Positions 39,839 through 48,439 of a stretch of DNA of 64,000 nucleotides are shown here, piece by piece. The translations under genes were made by a program, and so were the position numbers. This DNA comes from JACVRW01 sp963739095 (lineage in GTDB: Bacteria > Actinomycetota > Thermoleophilia > Solirubrobacterales > Thermoleophilaceae). The notes beneath the pieces are model-generated. The model was not told the origin of the DNA, did not search any database, and saw only the letters and a list, made by a program, of their open reading frames with translations. The stretch is taken from contig CAVTZF010000018.1 in the NCBI GenBank assembly GCA_963739095.1, forward strand, positions 124,001-188,000. The letters are read 5' to 3'. How positions within the stretch are numbered: position 1 is the stretch's first letter; each line of letters opens with the position of its first letter.

Positions 39839-39949
39839 GGGGGCTCGCGCCCCCCGGACCCCCGGGTGGCGCCTGGCTGGTCGTTAAGACCCCTGGGGCT
39901 CGCGCCCCCGGACCCCCGGGCGGCGCCTGGCCGGTCGTTAAGGACCCCT
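39839..39949. repeat. Two tandem GC-rich repeats of about 55 bp
   Basis: Copy 1 (39839-39894) and copy 2 (39895-39949) share GGGGCTCGCGCCCCC, GGACCCCCGGG and GGTCGTTAAG blocks with a few changes. Each begins with a strong hairpin (GGGGGC-TCGC-GCCCCC). They sit between the divergent genes trpS and the small coiled-coil protein, so may be REP-like intergenic repeats. Confidence 0.8.
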
Positions 39950-39991
39950 GGTCACCCGGCTCGCGTGCCCTACTCTGGGTCGTGGATTCGC

Positions 39992-40282
39992 ATGACGACC
40001 ACTGACAACTCGCAGCGACGTTCGGTTTTCCGAACCAGGGCTCTCGGGAAGCCCGCACTGGGTCGAGCCGGGGCGGATGGCAGCCTTGGGGGCGTGTCCG
40101 TCCCCCGTCGCCCGAGTCCCGAGGTCACCAGCCTGATCGAGCGCCTGCGCAGGCTCGTCGCCGAGCGGCGCCGGCTCGAACAGCGGCGCGCGAATCGTGA
40201 GCTGCTCGAGCGCCGCCGCCGCGAGATCGAGCGCCTCCAGCAGCGGCTCGCCAACCTGGTCAAGCGCGAGCTGCCGACCTAG
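39992..40282 (+). CDS. Small basic coiled-coil protein (96 aa)
   Basis: From ATG 39992 the protein has a Ser/Arg-rich N-terminus (MTTTDNSQRRSVFRTRALG) and a C-terminal half (about 45-96) that is a long Arg/Glu/Leu helix with heptad-like spacing, RLRRLVAERRRLEQRRANRE being typical. A later GTG at about residue 36 is also possible. A TACTCT box lies 15 nt upstream of the ATG. No family recognised; it may bind nucleic acid or form a coiled coil. Confidence 0.5.
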   Translation: MTTTDNSQRRSVFRTRALGKPALGRAGADGSLGGVSVPRRPSPEVTSLIERLRRLVAERRRLEQRRANRELLERRRREIERLQQRLANLVKRELPT

Positions 40283-41442
40283 CTCCGGCGCTCCTGGAGC
40301 TCCAACGCCAGCCGGTGGCGCCGTTCCGGCAGCAGCCCCTCCGGTCGCACGAGCATGATCAGCACGAGCAGGAAGCCGTAGATGCCGGCCGAGATCTCGG
40401 CCAGGTCGAAGTCGAGGCCCACCTTGCCGGGCAGGTCGTGGAGGACCCTGGGCAGCAGCCAGTTGTTGATCCCCGACAGGATGATCGCGCCCACGACGAC
40501 GCCCCAGATCGAGCCCATCCCGCCGAGCACGACCATGGTGAGGATGAAGATCGAGAACGAGAACGTGAACTGGTTGGGGTTGACGATGCTGAAGTAGGAG
40601 GCGAGGAACGCGCCGGCCACGCCGCCCAGCGCGGCCCCGGCTCCGTACGCCATCAGCTTCGTGCGCACGATCGGAACGCCGACACTCGCCGCGGCACCCT
40701 CGTCCTCGCGCATCGCGATCCAGGCCCTGCCGACGCGTGAGTCGCGCAGCCGGAAGTTGACGAACAGCACCAGCCCGACGAGCGCGAGGCCGAACCAGTA
40801 CCAGGGCCTCAGGTCCAGCGCACCGAAGCGCTCGAGGAACGGCAGGTCGATCTTGTCGATGCCCGAGATCCCTTCCGGTCCCCCGGTCAGCGATCCACCG
40901 AGGAACTGGATGTCGCGGCCGTTGGCCACGACCTGCCCGACGATCTCGCCGAACGCGAGTGTGACGATGCCGACGTAGTCGCCGCGCAGGCGTAACGTCG
41001 GCAGACCGATCAGCACGCCGGCGATCGTGGTGGCGATGGCGGCCAGCACGAAGATGATCAGGAAGTTGAGGTGGATGCCCGGCATGCTCGCTGCCGGCTC
41101 GCCGACGAGGAGCGAAATGCCCTGGCCGCCGGCGACGTTGTCCCAGAACGCGGATCCGAAGTACCCGGCCACGTGCGCACCGATCGCGAAGAACGCCACA
41201 TAGCCGAGGTCGAGCAGCCCGGCGAAGCCCACGACGATGTTCAGGCCCAGCGCCATGGTCACGTAGGCCGCGGCCAGGATCATGTTCTGCAGGGCGATGC
41301 TGCCCTCGCCGACGAAGAGCGGCACGAGCACGGCGACGGCGAGGCCTGCAGCGATGAGCGCCCGCCGCGCGCTTCGAGGTGCGCCGGGGATGCTCGCGTG
41401 GATGGCGGCGCGCCGAAGTGCTCCCGGCCCGGCGGCGCTCAT
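40279..41442 (-). CDS. livM: Branched-chain amino acid ABC transporter permease, LivM type
   Basis: The 387-aa protein has about 8-9 membrane helices with the LivM core: MALGLNIVVGFAGLLDLGYV (about 65-84), IGLPTLRLRGDYVGIVTLAFGEI and the EAA-like loop RVGRAWIAMREDEGAAASVG that contacts the ATPase. It would work with LivH, LivG, LivF and a binding protein, but none of those genes is next to it. The ATG overlaps the stop of a CGNR-domain gene by 4 bp. Its 3' end overlaps the convergent gene at 40282 by 4 bp. Confidence 0.9.
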   Translation of the reverse strand: MSAAGPGALRRAAIHASIPGAPRSARRALIAAGLAVAVLVPLFVGEGSIALQNMILAAAYVTMALGLNIVVGFAGLLDLGYVAFFAIGAHVAGYFGSAFWDNVAGGQGISLLVGEPAASMPGIHLNFLIIFVLAAIATTIAGVLIGLPTLRLRGDYVGIVTLAFGEIVGQVVANGRDIQFLGGSLTGGPEGISGIDKIDLPFLERFGALDLRPWYWFGLALVGLVLFVNFRLRDSRVGRAWIAMREDEGAAASVGVPIVRTKLMAYGAGAALGGVAGAFLASYFSIVNPNQFTFSFSIFILTMVVLGGMGSIWGVVVGAIILSGINNWLLPRVLHDLPGKVGLDFDLAEISAGIYGFLLVLIMLVRPEGLLPERRHRLALELQERRS

Positions 41443-42039
41443 GTCGCCGAGCTATGCCGGCGCCGGTAGTACGCCCGGTTCTTCGTCCGGTTGCCGCAGA
41501 TCGACATGGCGCACCAGGCCGCAGATCGGTTCTTCGAGCGGTCGAAGAACGCGTACTCGCACTTGCGACAGCCCTTCATGCGTGACCAATCGCCGGTGAG
41601 CTGCGCCTCGTGGAGGATGCCGAGGAGCGTCGCCACGGCACCATCGACCCCGCGCCCGGCGGGCTCGAGGGCGGTGCGGCCCGCCTCGTCGACGGTGACG
41701 CTCAGCTCGGCCCCGGCCGAGAACCTGCGAATGACGCCGGCCGGAGCCGGGCCCGCCTGTCCGCCCTGATTCGCGACCACCAGCGCGCGGATCGCCTCGC
41801 GCAGCTCGCGCAGGCGGGCCACGTCGGCGTCCGAGATCTGGTCGCCGGGCGCCACGAGCCGCTTCTGCCGGAGCCACGCCTGGGCCTTGTCCCGGGTCAC
41901 CGATGCGATCCCAGTCGGGCGGGAAGTCGTGGTTGTGGGAGTTGACGAAGCGCTGAAGCAGCTCGAGCCGCCCGGGCGCCTTGGGTCGGCCCCCGGGCTC
42001 GATCTCCTCGCCGATCCGCCGCTTGTCGCGCTCCTCCAT
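41439..42039 (-). pseudogene. CGNR zinc-finger / ABATE-domain regulator, one frameshift
   Basis: From ATG 42039 one frame reads MEERDKRRIGEEIEPGG to LLQRFVNSHNHDFPPDWDRI, the ABATE N-terminal block. Near 41900 the frame must shift by one base to continue as DKAQAWLRQKRLVAPGDQIS and on to the zinc finger CRKCEYAFF...CAMSICGNR (C-terminal 45 residues). Such proteins are putative stress-response regulators with an N-terminal treble-clef ABATE domain. A single indel splits the gene; the second half alone (GTG 41900) could still make a 153-residue protein with the DNA-binding finger. Sequencing error is possible. Confidence 0.75.
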
Positions 42040-42047
42040 CAACCGAC

Positions 42048-42076
42048 CTGACCAGCATAACGTGATTGCTGGTCAG
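42048..42076. promoter_or_regulatory. 10-bp inverted-repeat operator before the CGNR gene
   Basis: Perfect arms CTGACCAGCA (42048-42057) and TGCTGGTCAG (42067-42076) flank a 9-bp spacer. On the minus strand a -10-like TATGCT (42060-42055) falls inside the site. The nearest gene start is the CGNR regulator 9 bp away, so autoregulation is likely; the divergent promoter at 42084-42114 is also within reach. Confidence 0.7.
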
Positions 42077-42083
42077 TCGATCC

Positions 42084-42114
42084 TTGACCGCCTCAGCTCG
42101 GCACTGGTAGGTAT
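42084..42114 (+). promoter_or_regulatory. Candidate promoter of the secreted protein at 42120
   Basis: TTGACC (42084-42089) and TAGGTAT (42108-42114) are 18 bp apart, and the GTG follows 5 nt later, so the mRNA is probably leaderless. Confidence 0.5.
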
Positions 42115-42119
42115 GCGCT

Positions 42120-42956
42120 GTGAGGAGTGGACCGCGGCTCACGGCAGGCGCCGTTGTGGCCTTGCTCGTCGTGCCGGCGGCCGCCGGCGGTCAGCCGCCA
42201 GCCAGAGACTCGGCCGTGGGCAGCGGCCACGTGCTCGAGACCGATTTCAGCGGCGGCGCGGTGGCGGGGCCCAACGGCGAGGATCCGGTCGGCTCGTTGA
42301 CGTTGAGTGGCTTCCTCGACTTCACCACGACCACGACGTGCCTCAACGTCTCCGGTAACGCCGTCGTCGGCGGCGGCCGGATCACGTCCGGCGAGGACGC
42401 AGGCAAGGGCTTCATGAGCTCCAGCGTCGACCACGGCCCACCCGTCGGCGGCAGGCCGGTCGATGTGACGATCTACAGCGGCGTGCTGCCCCGGCCGCCG
42501 CGGAATTGCCCCTCACCAGGCGATCCGCCGCCGGTCCAGCTGCGACCCGCCGGGGGCGGACGCTTCACGAGCGGCGACCTGACCGTCGTCGACGCGAAGG
42601 AACGGCTTCCGGCAGGCGCCGCCGCGGCCCGCATCGAGTTCGTGCGGCTCGCACATCCGCGCCCCCCGCTGATCCAGATGCCAAGCGGGCCAAGCCTGCG
42701 CGTCCGGGTCTGTGGCGGACACGGAATGGCGCTCCTGCGGTTTCGCCAGCGAACGAGCCCACCCGGCCGCAACGCGCCGATCTGGGTCCGCGGTAGCTGG
42801 CAGGACGAGAGCCGCCACGATGGCCGCTGCCGGACGCACCTCGCCACCTCACCATTCGGCAGCGCCACCGTCGGCCGCCACCGAGTGACGGTGCGGGCGC
42901 GCACCAGCGGACGGCGCTGGAGCCGGCCGGTCACGACGGTCGTGGATCTGGGCTAG
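42120..42956 (+). CDS. Secreted protein of unknown function
   Basis: The 278-aa protein starts VRSGPRLTAGAVVALLVVPA, a typical Sec signal peptide with probable cleavage after AAAGG or AGGQP (about 23-26). The mature part is rich in Gly, Pro and Thr, with four cysteines (TTCLNVSGN, PRNCPSPGD, VRVCGGHG, GRCRTHL) that could pair as disulfides. The C-terminal part (SATVGRHRVTVRARTSGRRW) looks like a beta-sandwich end. No family recognised. It ends overlapping the convergent sulfite oxidase gene by 4 bp. Confidence 0.7.
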   Translation: MRSGPRLTAGAVVALLVVPAAAGGQPPARDSAVGSGHVLETDFSGGAVAGPNGEDPVGSLTLSGFLDFTTTTTCLNVSGNAVVGGGRITSGEDAGKGFMSSSVDHGPPVGGRPVDVTIYSGVLPRPPRNCPSPGDPPPVQLRPAGGGRFTSGDLTVVDAKERLPAGAAAARIEFVRLAHPRPPLIQMPSGPSLRVRVCGGHGMALLRFRQRTSPPGRNAPIWVRGSWQDESRHDGRCRTHLATSPFGSATVGRHRVTVRARTSGRRWSRPVTTVVDLG

Positions 42957-44038
42957 TCCAGGCGCGCCTGGCCGACCAAGACCGCGAGCCGCTCGACCGC
43001 GTTGTTCGCGTAGCCCTTGAGGTTCCAGGGCGGGTCGAGCGGCTGGACGTTGCCGGCGGCGTCGGTCGCGCGCGACGACACCACGTAGCTGCCGGGCTCG
43101 GCGTCCCAATCGAAGCGCCAGCCCACCCAGGCGGCCTCGCCGATCGGCGCGTCGAGCTCCGCGTCCGCGAAGTTCTCGCCGCCGTCGGTGGAGACCTCGA
43201 CGCGCTCGATCGGCCCGCGGCCCGACCAGGCCCGGCCCTGGAGCGTCAGCGGGCCGGGCTCGAGTATGCGCTCGCGGGTCATGAAGTCGGGGATCCCGGG
43301 CGGCAGCGTCAGCGAGCGCGGCAGCATCCGGGTCACGGGCTCGCCCGGGTTGCCGTCGGCGTCGTACATGCGGTAGCCGACAGCGTTCTGGTAACCCTCG
43401 AACGGCTCCTCGAGCAGTGTGATGCGCGTGAGCCACTTGACGTTCTGCATGCCGTACCAGCCGGGCACGACCAGGCGCAGCGGGAAACCGTGCTGGGGCA
43501 GTAGCGGCGCGCCGTTCATCTCGTAGGCGAGCAGGCCGCCGAAGGCCTCCGACACGGGGAGCGCCCGCTCGTAGGCCTGCGCCTCGCCGCCCTCGACGCC
43601 GCGGTCGAGCCCCGTGAAGAGCGCCTCGACCGCGCCGGGCTGCACGCCGGCGTCCTCGAGCAGCGGCCCGAGCGCGGCGCCCGCCCATTCCGCAGTTCCG
43701 ACCGCCTCCGTCAGCCAGGGCTGGCTGACGGGGCGTGGTTCGAGCAGCGCCCGCCCGTTGCCCGCGCACTCGAAGGTCACCGGCAGGGAGACGCGCTCGC
43801 GCGCCCGCAGGTCGTCGAGCGAGAACGACAGCGGTCGCTCGACGGCACCGCGGAGCTCGAGGACGAAGTCAGCCGGGTCGACGGCAGGGATGTCGTAGTG
43901 GATCAGGAGGTAGTGGAGCCCGGCCGGCGTGATCGGATGCCGCAGCGCCTCGAGCGGAAGCGCGTGGTTGCGGGCGGCGAGCCGGAGCTCCTGGGCGCTG
44001 ACGCCCTCGACCGACGTGCCCTCGGGAAGGGTGGCCAT
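42953..44038 (-). CDS. Sulfite oxidase-family molybdopterin enzyme
   Basis: The 361-aa protein has the SuOx fold: FECAGNGRALLEP (about 90-102) supplies the molybdenum-ligand Cys, followed by GLDRGVEGGEAQAYERALPV and GFPLRLVVPGWYGMQNVKWL, the molybdopterin-binding blocks. The C-terminal ~110 residues (ILEPGPLTLQGRAWSGRGPI onward) are the Mo-co dimerisation domain. There is no Tat or Sec signal and no haem domain, so it should be cytoplasmic and use another electron acceptor. Its ATG follows the gcvPB stop directly (TAGATG), making it the last gene of the glycine cleavage operon. True substrate uncertain. Confidence 0.88.
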   Translation of the reverse strand: MATLPEGTSVEGVSAQELRLAARNHALPLEALRHPITPAGLHYLLIHYDIPAVDPADFVLELRGAVERPLSFSLDDLRARERVSLPVTFECAGNGRALLEPRPVSQPWLTEAVGTAEWAGAALGPLLEDAGVQPGAVEALFTGLDRGVEGGEAQAYERALPVSEAFGGLLAYEMNGAPLLPQHGFPLRLVVPGWYGMQNVKWLTRITLLEEPFEGYQNAVGYRMYDADGNPGEPVTRMLPRSLTLPPGIPDFMTRERILEPGPLTLQGRAWSGRGPIERVEVSTDGGENFADAELDAPIGEAAWVGWRFDWDAEPGSYVVSSRATDAAGNVQPLDPPWNLKGYANNAVERLAVLVGQARLD

Positions 44039-45544
44039 CTAGGCGGCGCTCGGGCGCCAGCGCACCACCGGCCGCTTGGCAGCGCCGGCTTCGTCGAGGC
44101 GGCGCACCGGGGTCGTGTGGGGCGCCGTGCGGGCGATCTCCGGGTCCTCCTTCGCCTCGGCGAGGATCTCGCGGATCACGCCGGCGAAGTCGTCGAGCCG
44201 CTCCTTCGTCTCCGTCTCGGTCGGCTCGATCATGAGCGCCTCGTCGACGAGCAGCGGGAAGTAGACGGTCGGCGGGTGCACGCGGTGGTCGAGCATGCGC
44301 TTGGCGATGTCGAGCGTGCGCACGCCGAGCTGCTCCTTGGCGCCGCTTCCCGACAGCACGAACTCGTGCATGCAGAGGCGGTCGAACGCCACCGGGAGGT
44401 ACTCGCCGATGCCCTCCTCGGCCAGCAGCGCCTTCAGGTAGTTGGCGTTCAGGACGGCCGTCCGTGAGACGTCCGCGAGCCCGTCGCCGCCGAGCGAGCA
44501 GATGTAGGCGTAGGTGCGTACGAAGACGCCGAAGTTGCCCTGGAAGCCGCGCAGCTTGCCGATCGACTTCGGACGCTCGAAGTCGAGGTCGAAGTGCGGC
44601 TCGCGGCCGTTCTCGCCGCTGCGGCACACCACCTGGGGAATCGGCAGGAACGGCTCGATCCGCTCCGAGCATGCGATCGGGCCGGCCCCGGGCCCGCCGC
44701 CGCCGTGGGGCTGCGTGAAGGTCTTGTGCAGGTTGAAGTGGACGATGTCGAAGCCCATGTCGCCGGGGCGCGCGATGCCCATCACGGCGTTCAGGTTGGC
44801 GCCGTCGTAGTAGAGCGTCGCCCCCACCCCGTGCACGATCCGCGCGATCTCCTCGATGTTCGTGTCGAACAGGCCGAGCGTGTTCGGGTTCGTGAGCATG
44901 AGACAGGCGACGTCCTCGTCCGCCTTGGCGCGCAGGTCGTCGAGGTCGACGCCGCCGTCCGGCGCCGTGCCGACCTTGACCACGTCGTAGCCCGCCATCG
45001 TCACCGTCGCCGGGTTGGTGCCGTGCGCGGTGTCCGGAGTCAGCACCTTGGTGCGCTGCTCGCCGCGGTCCTCGTGGTAGGCGCGCGTGAGCAGCAGCCC
45101 CGCGAGCTCGCCGTGTGACCCCGCGCTCGGCTGCAGCGACACGTGCGGCAGCCCCGCGACCTCCCCCAGCGCCTCCTGCAGGCGCCACATCAGCTCCAGC
45201 GCTCCCTGCGCGCGCTCCGGGTCCTGCAGCGGGTGCAGGCGGGCGTGGCCAGGCAGGGCGGCTACCCGCTCGTGCAGCTTCGGGTTGTGCTTCATCGTGC
45301 AGGAGCCGAGCGGGTAGAAGCCCTCGTCGAGGTGGAAGTTCTTCGACGAGAGCGTCGTGTAGTGGCGCACGAGCTCGGGCTCCGACACCTCGGGCAGCTC
45401 GGCGGGCTGCTCGCGCCGCGCGCCCTCGGGCAGCAGCTCCTCGATCGGTACCTCGGGCACCTCGTCGTCGGGGGCGGGTGCCACGAACGCCCGCCGGCCC
45501 TCGCGCGAGCGCTCGAAGATCGTGATCGTGTCGGACTCGCTCAT
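44039..45544 (-). CDS. gcvPB: Glycine dehydrogenase (decarboxylating) subunit 2
   Basis: The 501-aa subunit carries the PLP lysine in VHFNLHKTFTQPHGGGGPGA and the substrate loop DEGFYPLGSCTMKHNPKLHE near the N-terminus; LQPSAGSHGELAGLL is another family block. With GcvPA it decarboxylates glycine and passes the aminomethyl group to the lipoyl arm of GcvH. It overlaps gcvPA by 4 bp. Confidence 0.96.
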   Translation of the reverse strand: MSESDTITIFERSREGRRAFVAPAPDDEVPEVPIEELLPEGARREQPAELPEVSEPELVRHYTTLSSKNFHLDEGFYPLGSCTMKHNPKLHERVAALPGHARLHPLQDPERAQGALELMWRLQEALGEVAGLPHVSLQPSAGSHGELAGLLLTRAYHEDRGEQRTKVLTPDTAHGTNPATVTMAGYDVVKVGTAPDGGVDLDDLRAKADEDVACLMLTNPNTLGLFDTNIEEIARIVHGVGATLYYDGANLNAVMGIARPGDMGFDIVHFNLHKTFTQPHGGGGPGAGPIACSERIEPFLPIPQVVCRSGENGREPHFDLDFERPKSIGKLRGFQGNFGVFVRTYAYICSLGGDGLADVSRTAVLNANYLKALLAEEGIGEYLPVAFDRLCMHEFVLSGSGAKEQLGVRTLDIAKRMLDHRVHPPTVYFPLLVDEALMIEPTETETKERLDDFAGVIREILAEAKEDPEIARTAPHTTPVRRLDEAGAAKRPVVRWRPSAA

Positions 45545-46887
45545 GCGGCCACGCCCTCGCGGCTTGCCGCGACGACGCGTGCGAGCCGGTCGATGTCCGC
45601 CTTCGTGCGGCGCTCGGTGATCGCCACGAGCAGGCCGTCCTCGTACTCGGGGTAGTCGCGCCCGAGCCGGTAGCCCGGGTTGATCCCCTCGGCGCGGGCG
45701 CGCTCGAACAGCGCGTCGATGTCGGGAACGTGCACTGCGAACTCGCGCACGATCGGCCCCGGGTTGATCGGCTCGAGCCCGAGCGTCTCGCGCGCGTAGT
45801 GCGTGCGCCGCAGCATCAGCTCGCCGAGCTCGACGAGGCCGCGCTTGCCGAGCCAGGACAGGTAGACGACTCCGGCGAGCGCGTTCAGCGCCTGTGCGGT
45901 GCAGATGTTGTGGGTCGCCTTCTCGCGCCGGATGTGCTGCTCGCGCGTCTGCAGCGTGAGCACGAACCCGCGCCTGTCCTCGGCATCGACCGTCTCCCCG
46001 GCGATCCGGCCCGGCATCTTGCGGATGAAGCGGTCGGAGGCTGCGAAGAACCCGAACGACGGCCCGCCGTAGTCGAGCCTGTTGCCGAGCGACTGACCCT
46101 CGCCCACGCAGACGTCGACGCCGAGCTCGCCGGGCGGCCTGAGGATGCCGAGCGGCAGCGGGTCGGCGGCGCACACGAACAGGGCGCCGGTCGACTTGCC
46201 GGCCTCGACCAGCTCGCCGAGCTCCTCGACCGTGCCGAGGAAGTTCGGCTGTTGGACGAACACGGCGGCGGTGTCGTCGTCGACGGCGGCCGCAAGCGCC
46301 TCGATGTCGGTCGCGCCGGCGCCGTCGAGCGGCACCTCGACCACCTCCATGCCGTAGCCGGCGGCGTGCGTGGCGAGCGCGGCGCGCGAGTGCGGGTGTA
46401 GACCGCGCGAGGCCACGAGCCTGGTGCGCCGGGTCTCGAGCTTCGCGAGATAACCGGCCGCCGCCACGGCACTGGGACCCTCGTACACGGAGGCGTTGGA
46501 GACGGGCAGCCCGGTGAGCTCCGAGATCGCCGTCTGGTACTCGAACATCACCTGCAGGCCGCCCTGGGAGACCTCCGGCTGGTACGGCGTGTAGGGCGTG
46601 AGGAACTCCGAACGGCTGAGCAGCGTGTCGATCAGCGCGGGTATGTAGTGGTCGTACATGCCGGCGCCGAGGAAGCTGACCTCGGCGTCCGCGTGCACGT
46701 TGCGCGCGGCGAGGGCGGCCAGGTGCTCGTGTACCTCCTGCTCGGAGCGCCCGTCCGGGAGATCGATGTCACGGCCAAGGCGAACGCCCTGGGGGATGTC
46801 GGCAAACAGGTCGTCGAGGGAGCCGACGCCGATCGCGCCGAGCATCTCCTCCAGGTCCTGCTCGGTGACTGCGGTGTAGCGGCTCAT
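45541..46887 (-). CDS. gcvPA: Glycine dehydrogenase (decarboxylating) subunit 1
   Basis: The 448-aa protein is the N-terminal half of the split P-protein; SFLGAGMYDHYIPALIDTLL, FLTPYTPYQPEVSQGGLQVM and GRIAGETVDAEDRRGFVLTL are diagnostic. The two-subunit P-protein is usual in many bacteria. A GGAGAAG ribosome-binding site lies just before the ATG, 11 nt after gcvH. Confidence 0.96.
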   Translation of the reverse strand: MSRYTAVTEQDLEEMLGAIGVGSLDDLFADIPQGVRLGRDIDLPDGRSEQEVHEHLAALAARNVHADAEVSFLGAGMYDHYIPALIDTLLSRSEFLTPYTPYQPEVSQGGLQVMFEYQTAISELTGLPVSNASVYEGPSAVAAAGYLAKLETRRTRLVASRGLHPHSRAALATHAAGYGMEVVEVPLDGAGATDIEALAAAVDDDTAAVFVQQPNFLGTVEELGELVEAGKSTGALFVCAADPLPLGILRPPGELGVDVCVGEGQSLGNRLDYGGPSFGFFAASDRFIRKMPGRIAGETVDAEDRRGFVLTLQTREQHIRREKATHNICTAQALNALAGVVYLSWLGKRGLVELGELMLRRTHYARETLGLEPINPGPIVREFAVHVPDIDALFERARAEGINPGYRLGRDYPEYEDGLLVAITERRTKADIDRLARVVAASREGVAA

Positions 46888-46898
46888 CTTCTCCGAAT

Positions 46899-47294
46899 CT
46901 AGTTACCGCTCTCGAGCATCTCCTTGTAGGCGGCTGCGTCCATGAGCTTGTCGGCCTCGGAAGGTTCGGACATCCGGACCTTGATCATCCAGCCGTCCCC
47001 GTAGGGGTCAGCGTTGATGCGCTCGGGACTCTCCGCGAGCGCCTCGTTGACCTCCACGATCTCGCCCGAGAGCGGGGCAAAGACATCGCTCACGGCCTTG
47101 ACCGACTCGACCTCGGCATAGGTCTGATCCTTTCTCACCGAGGCGCCCACCTCGGGCGGGTCGAAGAACACGACCTCGCCGAGCGCGTCCTGCGCGTACC
47201 AGGTGACCCCGAAGGTGGCCTGGTCGCCGTCGATGCGCGCCCAGTCGTGCTCCTCGTGGTACCGGAGGTCGTCGGGATAGCTTGCCTCAGGCAT
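46899..47294 (-). CDS. gcvH: Glycine cleavage system H protein
   Basis: The 131-aa carrier protein has RYHEEHDWARIDGDQATFG at its start and the lipoylated lysine in YAEVESVKAVSDVFAPLSGE (about residue 65). It shuttles the aminomethyl intermediate between the P, T and L proteins. AGGAG precedes the ATG, which overlaps the gcvT end by 8 bp. Confidence 0.96.
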   Translation of the reverse strand: MPEASYPDDLRYHEEHDWARIDGDQATFGVTWYAQDALGEVVFFDPPEVGASVRKDQTYAEVESVKAVSDVFAPLSGEIVEVNEALAESPERINADPYGDGWMIKVRMSEPSEADKLMDAAAYKEMLESGN

Positions 47295-48387
47295 GGTCTC
47301 CTTCGTTCTCGGGGTCGCGACGCACGTACAGAGGCTTGGTCCTCACCTCGGCTGAACGCAGCTTGCCGCGCACGTCGACCTCAATCGTCGTCCCCGGCTC
47401 GGACGCCGCGACGGGCACGTAGCCCATCCCGATGCCCGTCTCCAGGCAGGGCGAGAGCGAGCCGCTCGTCACGACCCCGTCCCCGGCCTCGGTGCGGATC
47501 GGGTTGCCCTGGCGCGGGATGCCTGGGCCGGTGAAGGCGAACGGGACGAGCGTCTGCTCCGGGGATGGGCCGGATAGGGCGTCCGCGCCGATGAATCCGG
47601 TCTCGAGCTTGCAGCACCAGCCGAGCCCTGCCTCGATCGGATCGTGCTGCTCGTCCAGGTCGTTGCCGTAGAGGTGGAAGCAGACCTCGAGCCGAAGCGT
47701 GTCGCGCGCCCCCAGGCCGGCGGGCTCGACGCCCTCGGCGAGCAGGGCGTCCCAGACGCCGCCGGCGTCGCCGGGCGCCAGCATCAGCTCGCAGCCGTCC
47801 TCGCCCGTGTAGCCCGTGCCGCAGACGAGCATCTCGGCACCGGCGAGGCGCAGCTCGACGGTGCGCATGCGCCGGGGTAGCTCGCCGTCGGCGAGCCGCT
47901 CGAGCGCTGCGCGCGCCCGCGGGCCCTGGACGGCCAGCATCGCCCAGTCCGAGTGCGCGTCGTGCACGTCGACGTCGAAGCCGGAGGCCTGGCGCTCGAA
48001 CCAGGCGAGATCCTTCTCGTGGTTGGCCGCGTTGGTGACCGTCAGGTAGCGCTCGGGGCCGAGCCGGTAGGTGAAGAGGTCGTCGAGGACGCCGCCGTCC
48101 TCGCGGCACAGCACCGAGTACTGGGCGCCGCGCTCGGCGATCCTCGTGACGTCGTTCGAGAGGATCCGCTGGAGGAACTCCTCCGCCTGGGGTCCCGAGG
48201 TCTCGATCTCACCCATGTGCGAGACGTCGAACATCCCCGCTCCCGTGCGGACGTTCACGTGCTCCTGGCGGATGCCCTCGTACTGGACCGGCATCTCCCA
48301 GCCCGCAAACGGGACCAGCTTCGCGCCGGCGCGCTCGTGGCGGTCGTAGAGCGGCGTGCGCCGAAGCGTGTCTGCTGTGGACGGCAA
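47287..48387 (-). CDS. gcvT: Aminomethyltransferase, glycine cleavage T protein
   Basis: The 366-aa protein has the family blocks VPFAGWEMPVQYEGIRQEHV, GMFDVSHMGEIETSG and GTGYTGEDGCELML (folate site). It transfers the methylene group to tetrahydrofolate and releases ammonia. The start is a TTG at 48387 (no ATG or GTG fits), with a TAACCT box 9 nt before it. The 52-bp gap to the M20 gene holds no glycine riboswitch, so glycine control, if any, works in another way. Confidence 0.95.
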   Translation of the reverse strand: MPSTADTLRRTPLYDRHERAGAKLVPFAGWEMPVQYEGIRQEHVNVRTGAGMFDVSHMGEIETSGPQAEEFLQRILSNDVTRIAERGAQYSVLCREDGGVLDDLFTYRLGPERYLTVTNAANHEKDLAWFERQASGFDVDVHDAHSDWAMLAVQGPRARAALERLADGELPRRMRTVELRLAGAEMLVCGTGYTGEDGCELMLAPGDAGGVWDALLAEGVEPAGLGARDTLRLEVCFHLYGNDLDEQHDPIEAGLGWCCKLETGFIGADALSGPSPEQTLVPFAFTGPGIPRQGNPIRTEAGDGVVTSGSLSPCLETGIGMGYVPVAASEPGTTIEVDVRGKLRSAEVRTKPLYVRRDPENEGDHA

Positions 48388-48396
48388 GCGGATCGG

Positions 48397-48402
48397 AGGT
48401 TA
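48397..48402 (-). promoter_or_regulatory. Candidate -10 box of gcvT
   Basis: On the minus strand TAACCT ends 9 nt before the TTG start at 48387, inside the 52-bp gap after the M20 gene; a possible separate promoter for the gcv genes. Confidence 0.35.
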
Positions 48403-48439
48403 CCCGCCCCGCGCACCCCGCTCACATGCCCGGCGGCGC

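Noticed and set aside
48388..48439. Glycine riboswitch before gcvT
   Set aside because: The gap is only 52 bp and shows none of the paired-aptamer features; a glycine riboswitch needs well over 100 nt.
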